From: Gardnerella vaginalis
Lineage (GTDB): Bacteria; Actinomycetota; Actinomycetes; Actinomycetales; Bifidobacteriaceae
DNA length: 64,000 nucleotides
Assembly (NCBI RefSeq): GCF_001546455.1
Contig: NZ_KQ956825.1
Coordinates: 103,247 to 167,246 of the forward strand
Direction of reading: 5' to 3'
The translations under genes were made by a program, and so were the position numbers. The notes under the pieces are model-generated. The model worked only from the letters and a program-made list of their open reading frames with translations, was not told where the DNA came from and did no database searches. This document shows, one piece after another, positions 35,964 through 45,435 of this stretch; the stretch's first letter is position 1, and every line of letters begins with the position of its first letter.

Positions 35964-38900
35964 GTGGATACCAGCATCGTTTCAAACGAAGATTCTTTTA
36001 AGAACAATTATAAAAAAGGAACGTTGTTGGTGGTAGATGGCCACTCACTTGCGTTTCGTGCTTTCTACGCAATATCCGCGGATAATTTTTCCACAAAGTC
36101 TGGTTTTGCAACTAATGCAATATGGGGCTTTTCTACTATGCTTTCGCAAGTTATAGAAAAAGAGAAACCAGATAAGCTTGCGGTTGCTTTCGACGTTAAA
36201 GGCGGAACTTTTAGAAACAAGCTTTTGCCTCAATATAAGGGCACTCGTGATGCAGCTCCAGAAGAGCTTATAGCGCAGCTTCCCGTTATTCAAAAAATGC
36301 TTAGCGCGTTAGGTGTTAAGTATATTACAAAACAGGGCTACGAAGGCGACGACATTATTGCAACTCTGGCAACAATGGGCGCTAATGCTGGCTATAAATC
36401 GCTTATTCTTTCTGGCGATCGTGATGCTTTTCAGATTATTGATAACAATATTAACGTACTGTACCCAGGCAGGCATTTTAAAGATTTAAGGCAAATGGAT
36501 CCTAATGCGATTATTGAAAAGTACAACGTTACGCCTAGTCAGTATTCAGATTTAGCAGCATTGCGTGGAGAAACATCTGATAATATTCCAGGAGTTCCAG
36601 GAGTTGGAGACGGCTACGCTGCCAAGTGGATTAATCAGTTTGGTAGTTTAGAGGGCATTATTGAAAACGCAAATCAAATCACTGGTAAAAAAGGTGAATC
36701 TTTGCGAGAAAGTATTGATCAGATTCGTTTGAACAAAAAGGTTAATACTCTTGTTAAAGATTTAGACCTTGGTGTTAGCATTAGCGATCTTGAATTTGGA
36801 AATGTGGACGCTGCAGCTGTAGGCGAGTTGTTTGAAAATCTTGAATTTGGTACGCGTACTAGAAGAAAGATCTTAAAGGAGTTTACGCGCGGAAGCAAAG
36901 AGCTTTTAGACGAGAATATTAAAATGATGATTTCTGCTTCAAGCGCGAACGCAGAGAATAATAGTTCGTCTGAGTTAGATAATTCAGAAGATTTAGAAGA
37001 CATTAAAGAGCTGATAGATCGAATAAACGTGCATAAAATTAATTCAGAATCCGATTTAGATGTTTGGATTAATCTAGCAAATTCTTGTGTGGCGGAGACT
37101 TGCGATTTTTCTGCTCCAGATAGCACAAATCTTATAAGAAACGACTTGTCTTGCGCAAAAACAATAAAAGAGCACAAAGAAATATCATTATTTGCTTTAG
37201 AAGAGCCAAATAACACTCAAGAGTTTGGCATTTTTGCAAAAGCGTTAATAATCCTAGCTGGTAATGATGCAGCAATCGTGTATGCCGATGTTCTTAATAA
37301 AAATAGCGATACAATCTGCGCTAAGCTAAAAGATTTTATAAAAAAGCATGAGTCTTCAATAGTTTTGCATGATTACAAAAAGAATATTGCTCTTTTAAAG
37401 TCATTGAAAATTGTGGAAAACAACTACTCGTTTAGTCCGCTAATTGACACTCGTTTAGCATCTTACTTAATTGAGCCAGATTTTAAGAATGAAAATCTTT
37501 GTAATATGGCCGAACATGTTTTAAACATTCATATAGGTGGTGCGGAATTAAACGCTGAGCCAACGCAGGGCAAGCTTGATTTTGATATAGAAAGCGGCGA
37601 GGATTCTAAAGAACAAGAGTCGCAGAGCCAAGATAGCCAAGAATTAGAAAAAGGCATGCTAGAAACAGCTGTGATTATACGCTTATTGGCTAAGCAGTAC
37701 GCAAATAAACTAGATGAACGCAAGCAAACTGGCTTAATGGTAGACGTTGAAATGCCTGTTTCTAGGGTTTTACGAGGAATGGAAGATGCGGGCGCTGCTG
37801 TAGATATGCTTCGACTTACGTCTATGCGAGATAATTTTGCAAGCGAAGCTCAATTTGCGCAAAAAATGGCTTTAGACGTTGCCAGCAGGCCAATAAATTT
37901 GCAAAGTCCTAAGCAGATTCAGCAATTATTGTTTGAAGACATGGGTCTAAAGCCTACGCGTAGAACAAAAAGTGGCTCTTACACTACTAATGCCGAGGCT
38001 TTGCAAGAGCTGTATGCAAAGACTAATCCAGATGAAAAGTCAAGCCAATTTTTGGGTGCATTGTTAAAATATCGTGAAACTAATAAGTTAAAGCAAATTG
38101 TTCAAAGCCTTATTGATGCTGCAAGATATAAAGATGGTAGGATTCACACCACTTTTGAGCAGACTATTGCTGCTACTGGGCGCTTAAGTTCTTCGGATCC
38201 AAACTTGCAAAACATTCCTAATAGAAACGCTGCTGGAAGAGAGATTAGAGCGGCTTTTGTTCCAGGAAGTAATTACCAACAACTTATGAGCTGTGATTAT
38301 TCGCAAGTGGAACTTAGGATTATGGCACATGCTTCTGGCGATCAAACACTTATTGATGCATTCCAGTCTGGAGTTGATTTCCATAAGTTTGTAGCAAGCT
38401 TGGTTTATAAGATTCCAGTAGAACAAGTTAGCTCAGATCAGCGCAGTCATGTTAAAGCAATGAGCTATGGGTTAGCATATGGTCTTAGCACATACGGTCT
38501 TGCAAAACAATTAGGCATTAGTCCTGCGGCTGCCGAGATGCTTAAAGAAAAGTATTTCAATACTTTTGGCTCTGTGCACGATTATTTGGAGTCTTTGGTA
38601 GACAAGGCAAGAAAGCTTGGTTATACGCAAACAATGTTTGGCAGAAGAAGATATTTCCCTAAGCTAAATTCCACAAACAGGGCATCTAGAGAAGCTGCAG
38701 AGCGAGCTGCTTTAAACGCGCCTATTCAGGGAAGTGCTGCAGACATTATGAAGCTTGCAATGATTAAAGTAGACGATGATTTGCGAAACGCTAATGTTAA
38801 AAGTCGTGTGATTTTGCAGATTCACGATGAACTTGTTCTTGAAGTTGCGCACGGAGAAGTAGATGTTGTTCAAGATATTGTTAAAAACGCTATGGAGCAT

Positions 38901-38972
38901 ACTGTAGAGCTTTCTGTTCCGCTTAGTGTTTCTACTGGTTTGGGCGACGATTGGCAGCTTGCTGCGCACTGA
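35964..38972 (+). CDS. polA: DNA polymerase I
   Basis: This repair and replication polymerase has 1002 residues. The 5'-nuclease domain is residues about 12-305 (VVDGHSLAFRAFYA, GYEGDDIIATLA, LSGDRDAFQI, GVPGVGDGYAAKW). A middle 3'-5' exonuclease-like domain appears to have lost its acidic metal ligands, as in many Gram-positives. The polymerase domain has motif A DYSQVELRIMAHAS, the O-helix QRSHVKAMSYGLAYG and motif C QIHDELVLEV. The start is GTG at 35964, after GGTGGGTGT; a start further in is possible. Confidence 0.95.
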   Translation: MDTSIVSNEDSFKNNYKKGTLLVVDGHSLAFRAFYAISADNFSTKSGFATNAIWGFSTMLSQVIEKEKPDKLAVAFDVKGGTFRNKLLPQYKGTRDAAPEELIAQLPVIQKMLSALGVKYITKQGYEGDDIIATLATMGANAGYKSLILSGDRDAFQIIDNNINVLYPGRHFKDLRQMDPNAIIEKYNVTPSQYSDLAALRGETSDNIPGVPGVGDGYAAKWINQFGSLEGIIENANQITGKKGESLRESIDQIRLNKKVNTLVKDLDLGVSISDLEFGNVDAAAVGELFENLEFGTRTRRKILKEFTRGSKELLDENIKMMISASSANAENNSSSELDNSEDLEDIKELIDRINVHKINSESDLDVWINLANSCVAETCDFSAPDSTNLIRNDLSCAKTIKEHKEISLFALEEPNNTQEFGIFAKALIILAGNDAAIVYADVLNKNSDTICAKLKDFIKKHESSIVLHDYKKNIALLKSLKIVENNYSFSPLIDTRLASYLIEPDFKNENLCNMAEHVLNIHIGGAELNAEPTQGKLDFDIESGEDSKEQESQSQDSQELEKGMLETAVIIRLLAKQYANKLDERKQTGLMVDVEMPVSRVLRGMEDAGAAVDMLRLTSMRDNFASEAQFAQKMALDVASRPINLQSPKQIQQLLFEDMGLKPTRRTKSGSYTTNAEALQELYAKTNPDEKSSQFLGALLKYRETNKLKQIVQSLIDAARYKDGRIHTTFEQTIAATGRLSSSDPNLQNIPNRNAAGREIRAAFVPGSNYQQLMSCDYSQVELRIMAHASGDQTLIDAFQSGVDFHKFVASLVYKIPVEQVSSDQRSHVKAMSYGLAYGLSTYGLAKQLGISPAAAEMLKEKYFNTFGSVHDYLESLVDKARKLGYTQTMFGRRRYFPKLNSTNRASREAAERAALNAPIQGSAADIMKLAMIKVDDDLRNANVKSRVILQIHDELVLEVAHGEVDVVQDIVKNAMEHTVELSVPLSVSTGLGDDWQLAAH

Positions 38973-39007
38973 GTGTGTTTGTAAATTACTATAAATACCA
39001 TTTAGGC

Positions 39008-39072
39008 TAATGTAGGAATCTAATGTAGAAGTCTATTGTAGAAATCTGTTGTAGAGGTCTATTGCAAAGGAT
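39008..39072. repeat. 13-bp tandem repeat, five diverged copies
   Basis: Units of the form T(A/G)(A/T)TGTAGAA(A/G)TC start at 39008, 39021, 39034, 39047 and 39060, filling the spacer between polA and the NIF3 gene. The last copy overlaps that gene's ribosome site (AAGGATAGGAA). Confidence 0.85.
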
Positions 39073-39079
39073 AGGAATA

Positions 39080-39937
39080 ATGGCAACTTTAAGCGATATT
39101 GTTAAGATTTTGGAAGATTTGTATCCTTTAAGTCTTGCTGAGTCTTGGGATAATCCAGGATTAATTGTTGGAGATCCTTCGCATAAAGTTAATAAAATCG
39201 TTTGCTTATCGGATTCAACGCTTGAGGCTGTTAATGAAGCATGCAAAATGGGTGCGGATTTGATTGTTTCGCATCATCCTTTGTTTTTTAGATCAGTTCA
39301 TGAAGTTTCTGGTTTTTCTGTTCGCGGGAAAATAGTTCAAACTCTTATTGAAAATCGTTGTGGATTGTGGGTTGGGCACACTAATGCGGACGCGGCTTTT
39401 AGGGGAGTGGCTGCTGCCGCAGCTAGTGCTTTTGGCATTAAAAATCAGCAGCCTCTTGTTCCTGCAAGCAATGGCAACCCTTCTCTTGGGCTTGGCAGAG
39501 TTGGCGTGCTAGAAAAAGAAATCACTCTTAAAGAGTTTGCAATGCGCGTTTTTAACGCTTTGCCTGCTACTAAGTTAGGCGTTCAAGTGTGCGGAGATGT
39601 TAATGCAATTGTTAGCAAAATAGCTGTTCTTCCAGGTTCGGGCGATTCTTTATTCGATGCTGTTCGCGCTTGCGGTGCAGATGTGTATGTAACAAGTGAT
39701 TTAAGGCATCATCCTGCAACAGACGCGTATGAGCAGGCCGTTTATGAATCGAAATTAGCCAACTCCAGTATTGCTAAGCCTATGCTTATAAACACCCCTC
39801 ATAGCGCTATTGAGTCTTTGTGGTTTGAGTACGCAGTTAAAGATATTCAAGATAGTGTTTATAAAAATCTTGGAGAATCGATTGATGTCTTGTGGATTGG
39901 TAGGGCATTTGACCCTTGGAATTACGTGATTAATTAG
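39080..39937 (+). CDS. NIF3-family dinuclear metal protein
   Basis: This is a NIF3/YqfO-type protein of about 285 residues; the family is hexameric and binds two metal ions, sometimes with GTP cyclohydrolase-like annotation. Metal-site words are VSHHPLFFRSV and VGHTNADAA, and the C-terminal Asp/His region is VYVTSDLRHHPATDA. The ATG at 39080 has AAGGATAGGAA before it; a TTG at 39062 is an alternative. The true function is unknown. The stop codon lies in a 13-bp tandem array. Confidence 0.87.
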   Translation: MATLSDIVKILEDLYPLSLAESWDNPGLIVGDPSHKVNKIVCLSDSTLEAVNEACKMGADLIVSHHPLFFRSVHEVSGFSVRGKIVQTLIENRCGLWVGHTNADAAFRGVAAAAASAFGIKNQQPLVPASNGNPSLGLGRVGVLEKEITLKEFAMRVFNALPATKLGVQVCGDVNAIVSKIAVLPGSGDSLFDAVRACGADVYVTSDLRHHPATDAYEQAVYESKLANSSIAKPMLINTPHSAIESLWFEYAVKDIQDSVYKNLGESIDVLWIGRAFDPWNYVIN

Positions 39938-39977
39938 CGTGATTAATTAGCGTGACTAACTAGCGTGACTAACTAGC
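39926..39977. repeat. 13-bp tandem repeat, four copies, over the NIF3 gene stop
   Basis: GTGATTAATTAGC at 39926 and 39939, then GTGACTAACTAGC at 39952 and 39965. The TAG stop (39935-39937) is in the first copy. A partial fifth copy follows. Confidence 0.93.
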
Positions 39978-40025
39978 GTGATTAGGGCTATAACCCATAG
40001 CCCCGCGCTTGGGATTAATACGCAA

Positions 40026-40055
40026 AAAGCCTTGCCGATTTCTCAGCAAGGCTTT
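40026..40055. terminator. Bidirectional terminator, NIF3 gene / tRNA-Leu
   Basis: A perfect 10-bp stem AAAGCCTTGC/GCAAGGCTTT with a 10-base loop lies between the convergent NIF3-family and tRNA-Leu genes. Confidence 0.88.
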
Positions 40056-40062
40056 ATTCTGT

Positions 40063-40148
40063 GTCCGGAGCGGGACTTGAACCCGCACGCCTGTACAAAT
40101 AGGCACTAGCACCTCAAGCTAGCGCGTCTACCATTCCGCCACCCGGAC
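40063..40148 (-). tRNA. tRNA-Leu (anticodon GAG)
   Basis: An 86-base minus-strand tRNA with acceptor GTCCGG.../...CCGGAC, anticodon stem CTAGC/GCTAG around TTGAGGT, a long variable arm as expected for Leu, and T arm GGGTTCAAGTCCC. CCA is not encoded. Confidence 0.95.
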
Positions 40149-40214
40149 GGGTGTTTTAGACAACAGATAGAACTATAACATCTTTTTTGACTCTTTGCTT
40201 CGGCGTGTTGAAAA

Positions 40215-42182
40215 TTAATTGATTTTTGCAATAATTTCTTTAATTTCGCTAGTATTTTGCCCGTTAATTGGCTGATTTGGGTTAAAATCAACGATTACAA
40301 CTGGCATATTCTGCACGTTTCCGCTTAAATCTACTATAGAATGTTGAGGATTTTGGCTGTTATTGCGATTTGGATAATCCAATCTTGTAAAAGATCCTCT
40401 AGATTCATGCCTTGCTAAAGATGCGTTTAGAATGCTTTTTGCAAGTGTAATCATATTTTGCAATTCCAAAATAGCTGTTAGTTCTTGATTAAAAACAAGA
40501 TTTTTAGAATGTACGGCAAGCATTTTAGCTTTTGGAATAATAATCGTATCGATTTTTTGCAAAGCATCTTTAAGTGTTTTTTCGCTACATCTAACAGCTG
40601 CCGCAGTTTCCATAATGTTTTCTAAGTTGTCTAGAAGACTATACGGATTTTGATTTGCGCTATCATCGTTACGAATTTGCATAAAATCTTGTATTTTTTG
40701 TATTCGATTTTTAGCTAATTCGTCTAGATTTTTAGTTTCGTTCTTGGTTTTGCTTTGTAAATTATTTTGATTTTGATTATTTTGATTTTGACTTTGTTCT
40801 TGCACGTTCTTTGCAATAGATTTTCCAGCGAGCTTTCCAAATAAGCAAGCGTCAAGAAGAGAGTTTCCGCCAAGGCGATTAGCCCCATGTACTCCCGAGC
40901 ATGCACATTCTCCAGCAGCATATAATCCGTTTATGCTTTGTTTTTTGCCTCCATCTAATTTATACACTTGTCCGTTAAGGTTGATTGGTATTCCGCCCAT
41001 TGTGTAGTGTGCAGTAGGCTTAATTGGCACAAAATCTTTTGATGGGTCTAAATGCGCGTATTTTTCAATCGTCTCTACAACTTGCGGAAGAGCCTCTTGC
41101 ATATGTTGTTTTTCTATATGAGTCATGTCTAGCCAAACGCAATCTTTTTTGTCAACGCTGCTGGTGGTGTCTTCTACGCCCCTGGCAGCGTCAACCTCGG
41201 CTATAATCGCCCTGCTAACCACGTCTCTTGGTGCCAAATCCGCGTGAATCTTATCGTAGTTCTTCATAAATGCTTCGTTTTTGCAATTTCTAAGCACTCC
41301 GCCTTCGCCACGCGCCGCTTCCGAAAGCAGTATTCCAGTGTGTGCTAAGCCAGTTGGGTGGAATTGTATAAACTCTATGTCTTCTAATTGCAATCCAGCA
41401 TTTAGAGCTAAAGCCATTCCATCTCCTGTTAAATCCCAGGAATTAGAAGTTGTTTCAAATAGTCTTCCAGCTCCACCCGTTGCTATAAGAACGTTATCTG
41501 CGATTATTTTTTCTACGCTTCCCGTTTTTTCGTTTAGCGCTATAACTCCTTCTACGCTACTTGTTTCGCTGTTGATTGCAATGTCTGTAACGTAAGTTTC
41601 TTCGCTAATTTCAATGTTTTCTTCTAAGCATTTTTGCCACAAACTGTACAAAATTTGGTGACCAATTCTATCTGCAGCGTAGGCGGCTCTTTTAACTGGC
41701 TGTTTTCCAAAGTCTGCTGTGTGGCCTCCAAAGAATCTTTGATTAATATGCCCATCTTTTGTTCTAGAAAAAGCAACGCCAAAGTGTTCAAGCTCAATAA
41801 CTGTTTCTCTAGCTTCTTTTGCTAGCATTTTTGCCGCATTTTGATCGCTTAGCCAGTCTCCTCCGTGAACAGTGTCGTAATAGTGCCATTGCCAGCAGTC
41901 TTTTTCTACATTTCCTAGTGCTGCAGCTATTCCACCTTCGGCAGAGCCCGTGTGAGATCTTAACGCTTGAAGTTTGCAAATCACTAGTATTTTAGGCTGT
42001 TTTCCGTGTGTTTTTAGCTCTTTGTATTCTTTAGACTTTACTAAGCCTAATGCGGCTGAAAGTCCTGCAGCTCCAGCTCCAATAATTAAAACGTTGTAAA
42101 AAGAGCTATTTAATTTTATCTGCTCGCGTTTTTGTTGATTTTTTACGTTTAATCCGTTTTGTTCATTAAAGTTTGACTGCAT
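40215..42182 (-). CDS. Succinate dehydrogenase/fumarate reductase-type flavoprotein, orphan
   Basis: This 655-residue FAD protein resembles SdhA/FrdA. The N-terminal FAD fold is NVLIIGAGAAGLSAALGL, followed by SHTGSAEGGIAAALGN (FAD-linking His region), FIQFHPTGL, the active-site RGEGGVLRN, HYTMGGIPIN and GANRLGGNSLLDA. The last motif has the Gly-Gly form of SdhA rather than the NadB (L-aspartate oxidase) form. A Gln/Asn-rich linker (about residues 465-490) precedes the helical C-terminal domain. No Fe-S or membrane subunit gene is adjacent. It may be a soluble fumarate reductase. It starts in a weak ribosome context, GAAAATAAGTAGT. Confidence 0.8.
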   Translation of the reverse strand: MQSNFNEQNGLNVKNQQKREQIKLNSSFYNVLIIGAGAAGLSAALGLVKSKEYKELKTHGKQPKILVICKLQALRSHTGSAEGGIAAALGNVEKDCWQWHYYDTVHGGDWLSDQNAAKMLAKEARETVIELEHFGVAFSRTKDGHINQRFFGGHTADFGKQPVKRAAYAADRIGHQILYSLWQKCLEENIEISEETYVTDIAINSETSSVEGVIALNEKTGSVEKIIADNVLIATGGAGRLFETTSNSWDLTGDGMALALNAGLQLEDIEFIQFHPTGLAHTGILLSEAARGEGGVLRNCKNEAFMKNYDKIHADLAPRDVVSRAIIAEVDAARGVEDTTSSVDKKDCVWLDMTHIEKQHMQEALPQVVETIEKYAHLDPSKDFVPIKPTAHYTMGGIPINLNGQVYKLDGGKKQSINGLYAAGECACSGVHGANRLGGNSLLDACLFGKLAGKSIAKNVQEQSQNQNNQNQNNLQSKTKNETKNLDELAKNRIQKIQDFMQIRNDDSANQNPYSLLDNLENIMETAAAVRCSEKTLKDALQKIDTIIIPKAKMLAVHSKNLVFNQELTAILELQNMITLAKSILNASLARHESRGSFTRLDYPNRNNSQNPQHSIVDLSGNVQNMPVVIVDFNPNQPINGQNTSEIKEIIAKIN

Positions 42183-42223
42183 ACTACTTATTTTCTCATA
42201 TTTTTTGTTTTTTAATTAAGACT

Positions 42224-43738
42224 TTAAGACTTTTTTCTATTTATGCTAAAAACTCCATTCTGATTTTTAATTACACCGTTTAGCTCAAGAATCGCAAGCT
42301 CTCCAGAGATTTTTGATATTGAAAAGTCGTCATTTGTTTCTGCTTTTGCAATGGTTTCACTAATGTTATCTATATTTGCGCAGATTTTGTTGTGCTTGCA
42401 ATTGTAAATCGCTTTTAATATAAGCTTTTGGAAGTTTGTGCAAGTTTCTGGAATGCTTTCGTTATTTCCTAGCGAATGTGGTAAATAGTGGTGTGAAGTA
42501 GGGTAGATGTTTTCTATATCTCTGTGTGAGCATATCATCATAGCTTTTCCGTCGTGAATAAGCATGTTGCAGCCAGCATTATTTGGTAAAGTTACATCTC
42601 CTGGAACTGCGTACAATTCTCGGTTTAGTTCCAATGCCCAATTTGCCGTGTTTAATGCACCAGATCTTAATCTTGCTTGCGATACTATGATTTTGCTGGC
42701 GATTGCTGCAATAAGACGGTTTCTTAGCAAGAATCTGCGTGCTTCTGGAATAGTTTCGGGGCAAAGCTCGCTTATACACACTCCGCCGCTTGCAAGAATT
42801 GCGTTAAAAAGCTGAGCGTTGCATGTTGGCCCCATATTGTTTAGGCCTCCAGCAAAAACAACTATTGTTTTGCCTACGGGGCTTGCGTTTATTGCGTGGC
42901 AATCCAATGCGTCTAAGCTTCCCCAGTGCGCTGCAGCGTCAATTCCGTATGCTCCGCCAGAAACAATAGTGTGTCCTTTTTTAGCGCATGATTTAGCAAA
43001 TGTAAAGCTAAGCTCGTACCCGTAGTCGTTGCAGCCTCTAGATCCAACAATTGCAAGAGGCTGATTGCATTGAACAAGAGCATTTGGGTCTCCAATTCCC
43101 CATAAGCAAAGTGGGGGAGCAACCTTACATTTTGTTGCTAAATCTTGCAATTGCTTAGGCCAATACTTGCTTTTTGGAGATATAATCCACTGCGTTCCGT
43201 TTGAGCTAAACCATTTTTTGAGTTTATTTGCATCCCAAAAAGGTAGGTTTTGCATTCTTAAACACCACTTTTTAACGGATTTATGCAATACAGCAAAATT
43301 ATTTACTTCGTTTTTATTGTCTGCATTTTTACCGCCCCAGATTTTAAGACCTTCCAAAAAGTATTTTTCTAAAACCTTGATTTGCGGGTGATTTTTTACA
43401 ATCTTTGTAATTGCATTGTCTAAATCATCTGCGCTTGAATCGCCATTATTCTTATAGCTGTTTGTTTTAAAATCAAGCTCTAGCTGTTTGCTGCTTATTT
43501 TGCCTTTGCTTTTAGTAATTGATTCACAAATAGAATATAGCGCGTCTACAATGCTTGCAGCATTAAGAGTTCCTATAGTAAGCGTGTACATTATGGCGTC
43601 TGCTCCATCTACGCAAAACGTTAGGATTGCGCGCGCTAAAGTTTCGTTATCTATTGAATAAACGTCTGCCGTTTGCGCGTTTGCTATGTTTGTGCTACTT
43701 GTGCTGTTTGCGCTGTTTGTTTTATTTTCGCTAATCAT
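42224..43738 (-). CDS. dprA: DNA processing protein DprA
   Basis: DprA loads RecA on incoming single-stranded DNA in natural transformation. The Rossmann-like core has VGSRGCNDYG, VSGGAYGIDAAAH, VVFAGGLNNMGP, ISELCPETIPEARRFLLRNR, VSQARLRSGALNTANWA and YAVPGDVTLPNNAGCN. A C-terminal winged-helix region follows. At 504 residues it is longer than usual (about 370) because of a 180-residue N-terminal region with little recognisable content. The ATG at 43738 overlaps the comM stop as ATGA, so yraN-comM-dprA is one operon. Confidence 0.92.
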   Translation of the reverse strand: MISENKTNSANSTSSTNIANAQTADVYSIDNETLARAILTFCVDGADAIMYTLTIGTLNAASIVDALYSICESITKSKGKISSKQLELDFKTNSYKNNGDSSADDLDNAITKIVKNHPQIKVLEKYFLEGLKIWGGKNADNKNEVNNFAVLHKSVKKWCLRMQNLPFWDANKLKKWFSSNGTQWIISPKSKYWPKQLQDLATKCKVAPPLCLWGIGDPNALVQCNQPLAIVGSRGCNDYGYELSFTFAKSCAKKGHTIVSGGAYGIDAAAHWGSLDALDCHAINASPVGKTIVVFAGGLNNMGPTCNAQLFNAILASGGVCISELCPETIPEARRFLLRNRLIAAIASKIIVSQARLRSGALNTANWALELNRELYAVPGDVTLPNNAGCNMLIHDGKAMMICSHRDIENIYPTSHHYLPHSLGNNESIPETCTNFQKLILKAIYNCKHNKICANIDNISETIAKAETNDDFSISKISGELAILELNGVIKNQNGVFSINRKKS

Positions 43739-45435
43739 ATTCTTGTCCTTAAGCTAATTGCTTGAGCCATATCTGTTAAATCTGGGCAAGTGTGCCCGCA
43801 AAGATCCGCTAAAGTCCAGGCAAGTCTGAGTGCTCTATCTGCTCCACGCAAACTTAGTTTGTGGTTTTCAAGTGATCTATTTATTAACTCAATCGCATCT
43901 TGCGAAGTGTTTTTTCTAAGCCATGTTCCAGAGGCTTGAGCATTGCAACTCCAACCAAGTTTTTTAAAACGATCTTGTGCAACAAGCCTTGCGTTTTTTA
44001 CGTTTTGACGCATCATTTTGCTAGTCAAAATTTTTCCAGACATTTGACTTGCGCCGTTTTCTAACATGGCTTTTTTAGTTATGATTTTTTCTACAGGCGG
44101 AACATCCATTTGAATATCAATTCTGTCTAAAATCGGCCCAGAAAGTCTAGAAAAATAGCGTATGCGTTCTTTTTCTTTGCAAGTGCAGCGCTCGCCGTTT
44201 CCGTACGCGTATCCGCACGGGCATGGATTTGCTGCAATAACAAGCTGGAATTTAGCAGGATACAGCGTTGTTCCTTTAGATCTAGAAACAGCAATGTGGC
44301 CAGATTCCAATGGCTCTCTAAGTGTTTGCAAAACTCGCGGAGAAAATTCTGGAGCTTCGTCCATAAATAAAACGCCGCAATGCGCGCGAGTTATTATTCC
44401 AGGTTTTGCAAGTCCTGCGCCGCCTCCTATAAGAGATGCTGCAGAAGAAGTGTGATGAGGTGCTTCAAAAGGTGGAATGTCCGTTATTCCGTAGTAGTCA
44501 AGAGTTCCGCAAAGTGAGCGAATAGAGGCCACTTCTAGCTGCTCTTGTTCGGTGAGTGGGCACATTATGCTTGGCATTCTGGAAGCAAGCATGGTTTTTC
44601 CAGATCCAGGAGGGCCTATCATCATAACATGATGACCCCCAGCCGCTGCCACTTGCAAAGCCCACTTTGTGTGCTCTTGGCCTAAAACTTCCGACATATC
44701 TCCAATAGCGTTTAATGGCCTATTGTTTAATGGCCTATTGTTATTTTGTGGCTCTTCGCTGTCTTCTTTTTTATAGTTTGTATTGTTAAGGCCGTTATTA
44801 TTAGGATTGCAATAATCTCCAGGATTTTCCCTTTCTTCCACAATAATGTGGTCGTACGGGTTAATCGCATTTAATGCGCGTTCTCTGTTCTTTTCGGCAA
44901 TAGGCCTATCTTCGTCTTCTAATTTTCCATTTAGCTCGTCTACTAAATCCAAAATATGCTTAATCCCAATCGCCTCAATGCCGTCTACTAGCTTGGCTTC
45001 TGCAAGATTTTTGTATGGAATAATCATTTTTGTAATATTTTTTTGCTTAGCATACAGTGCGATTGGCAGCATGCCTTGAATTGGCAAAACAGATCCGTCT
45101 AAGTTAAGCTCGCCCAAAATAATAGTGTTTTCTAGCTCGTTAAGTGGAATAATTCCTCTAGCGCTTAGTATGCTTGCAGCGATTGCAAGGTCGTAAGAAG
45201 ATCCGCTTTTTGGCATAGATGCAGGTGAAAGATTTACTGTTAGCCTTGTGTCTGGCCAAGTGCAGTGTAAAGACATGTATGCCGATTTAACTCGTTCTCT
45301 TGCTTCGCTTAAAGAAGTATCTGGTAGTCCAATAATCGAAAATCCAGGTAGACCGCTAGATATAAATGCTTGTAATTGTATTGTAAAGGCTTTTAATCCG
45401 AGTAGTCCTACAGATAATGCGTTGCCAATAACCAT
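43735..45435 (-). CDS. comM: ComM/YifB-family Mg-chelatase-like AAA ATPase
   Basis: ComM is a hexameric helicase that promotes branch migration in transformation. The N-terminal Lon-protease-like domain (VNLSPASMPKSGSSYDLAIA) is followed by an AAA core with Walker A GPPGSGKTMLA and LFMDEAPEFS, and a C-terminal Mg-chelatase domain (NHKLSLRGADRALRLAWTLA). It has 566 residues. A Cys-containing loop (NPCPCGYAYGNGERCTC) is family-typical. A 15-bp in-frame repeat encodes NNRPLNNRPL between the domains. Start overlaps yraN's stop by one base (TAATG). Confidence 0.92.
   Translation of the reverse strand: MVIGNALSVGLLGLKAFTIQLQAFISSGLPGFSIIGLPDTSLSEARERVKSAYMSLHCTWPDTRLTVNLSPASMPKSGSSYDLAIAASILSARGIIPLNELENTIILGELNLDGSVLPIQGMLPIALYAKQKNITKMIIPYKNLAEAKLVDGIEAIGIKHILDLVDELNGKLEDEDRPIAEKNRERALNAINPYDHIIVEERENPGDYCNPNNNGLNNTNYKKEDSEEPQNNNRPLNNRPLNAIGDMSEVLGQEHTKWALQVAAAGGHHVMMIGPPGSGKTMLASRMPSIMCPLTEQEQLEVASIRSLCGTLDYYGITDIPPFEAPHHTSSAASLIGGGAGLAKPGIITRAHCGVLFMDEAPEFSPRVLQTLREPLESGHIAVSRSKGTTLYPAKFQLVIAANPCPCGYAYGNGERCTCKEKERIRYFSRLSGPILDRIDIQMDVPPVEKIITKKAMLENGASQMSGKILTSKMMRQNVKNARLVAQDRFKKLGWSCNAQASGTWLRKNTSQDAIELINRSLENHKLSLRGADRALRLAWTLADLCGHTCPDLTDMAQAISLRTRI

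Noticed and set aside
40215..42182. L-aspartate oxidase (NadB)
   Set aside because: The GANRLGGNSLLDA motif and the SHTGSAEGGIAAALGN region fit SdhA/FrdA better, although NadB activity cannot be excluded.
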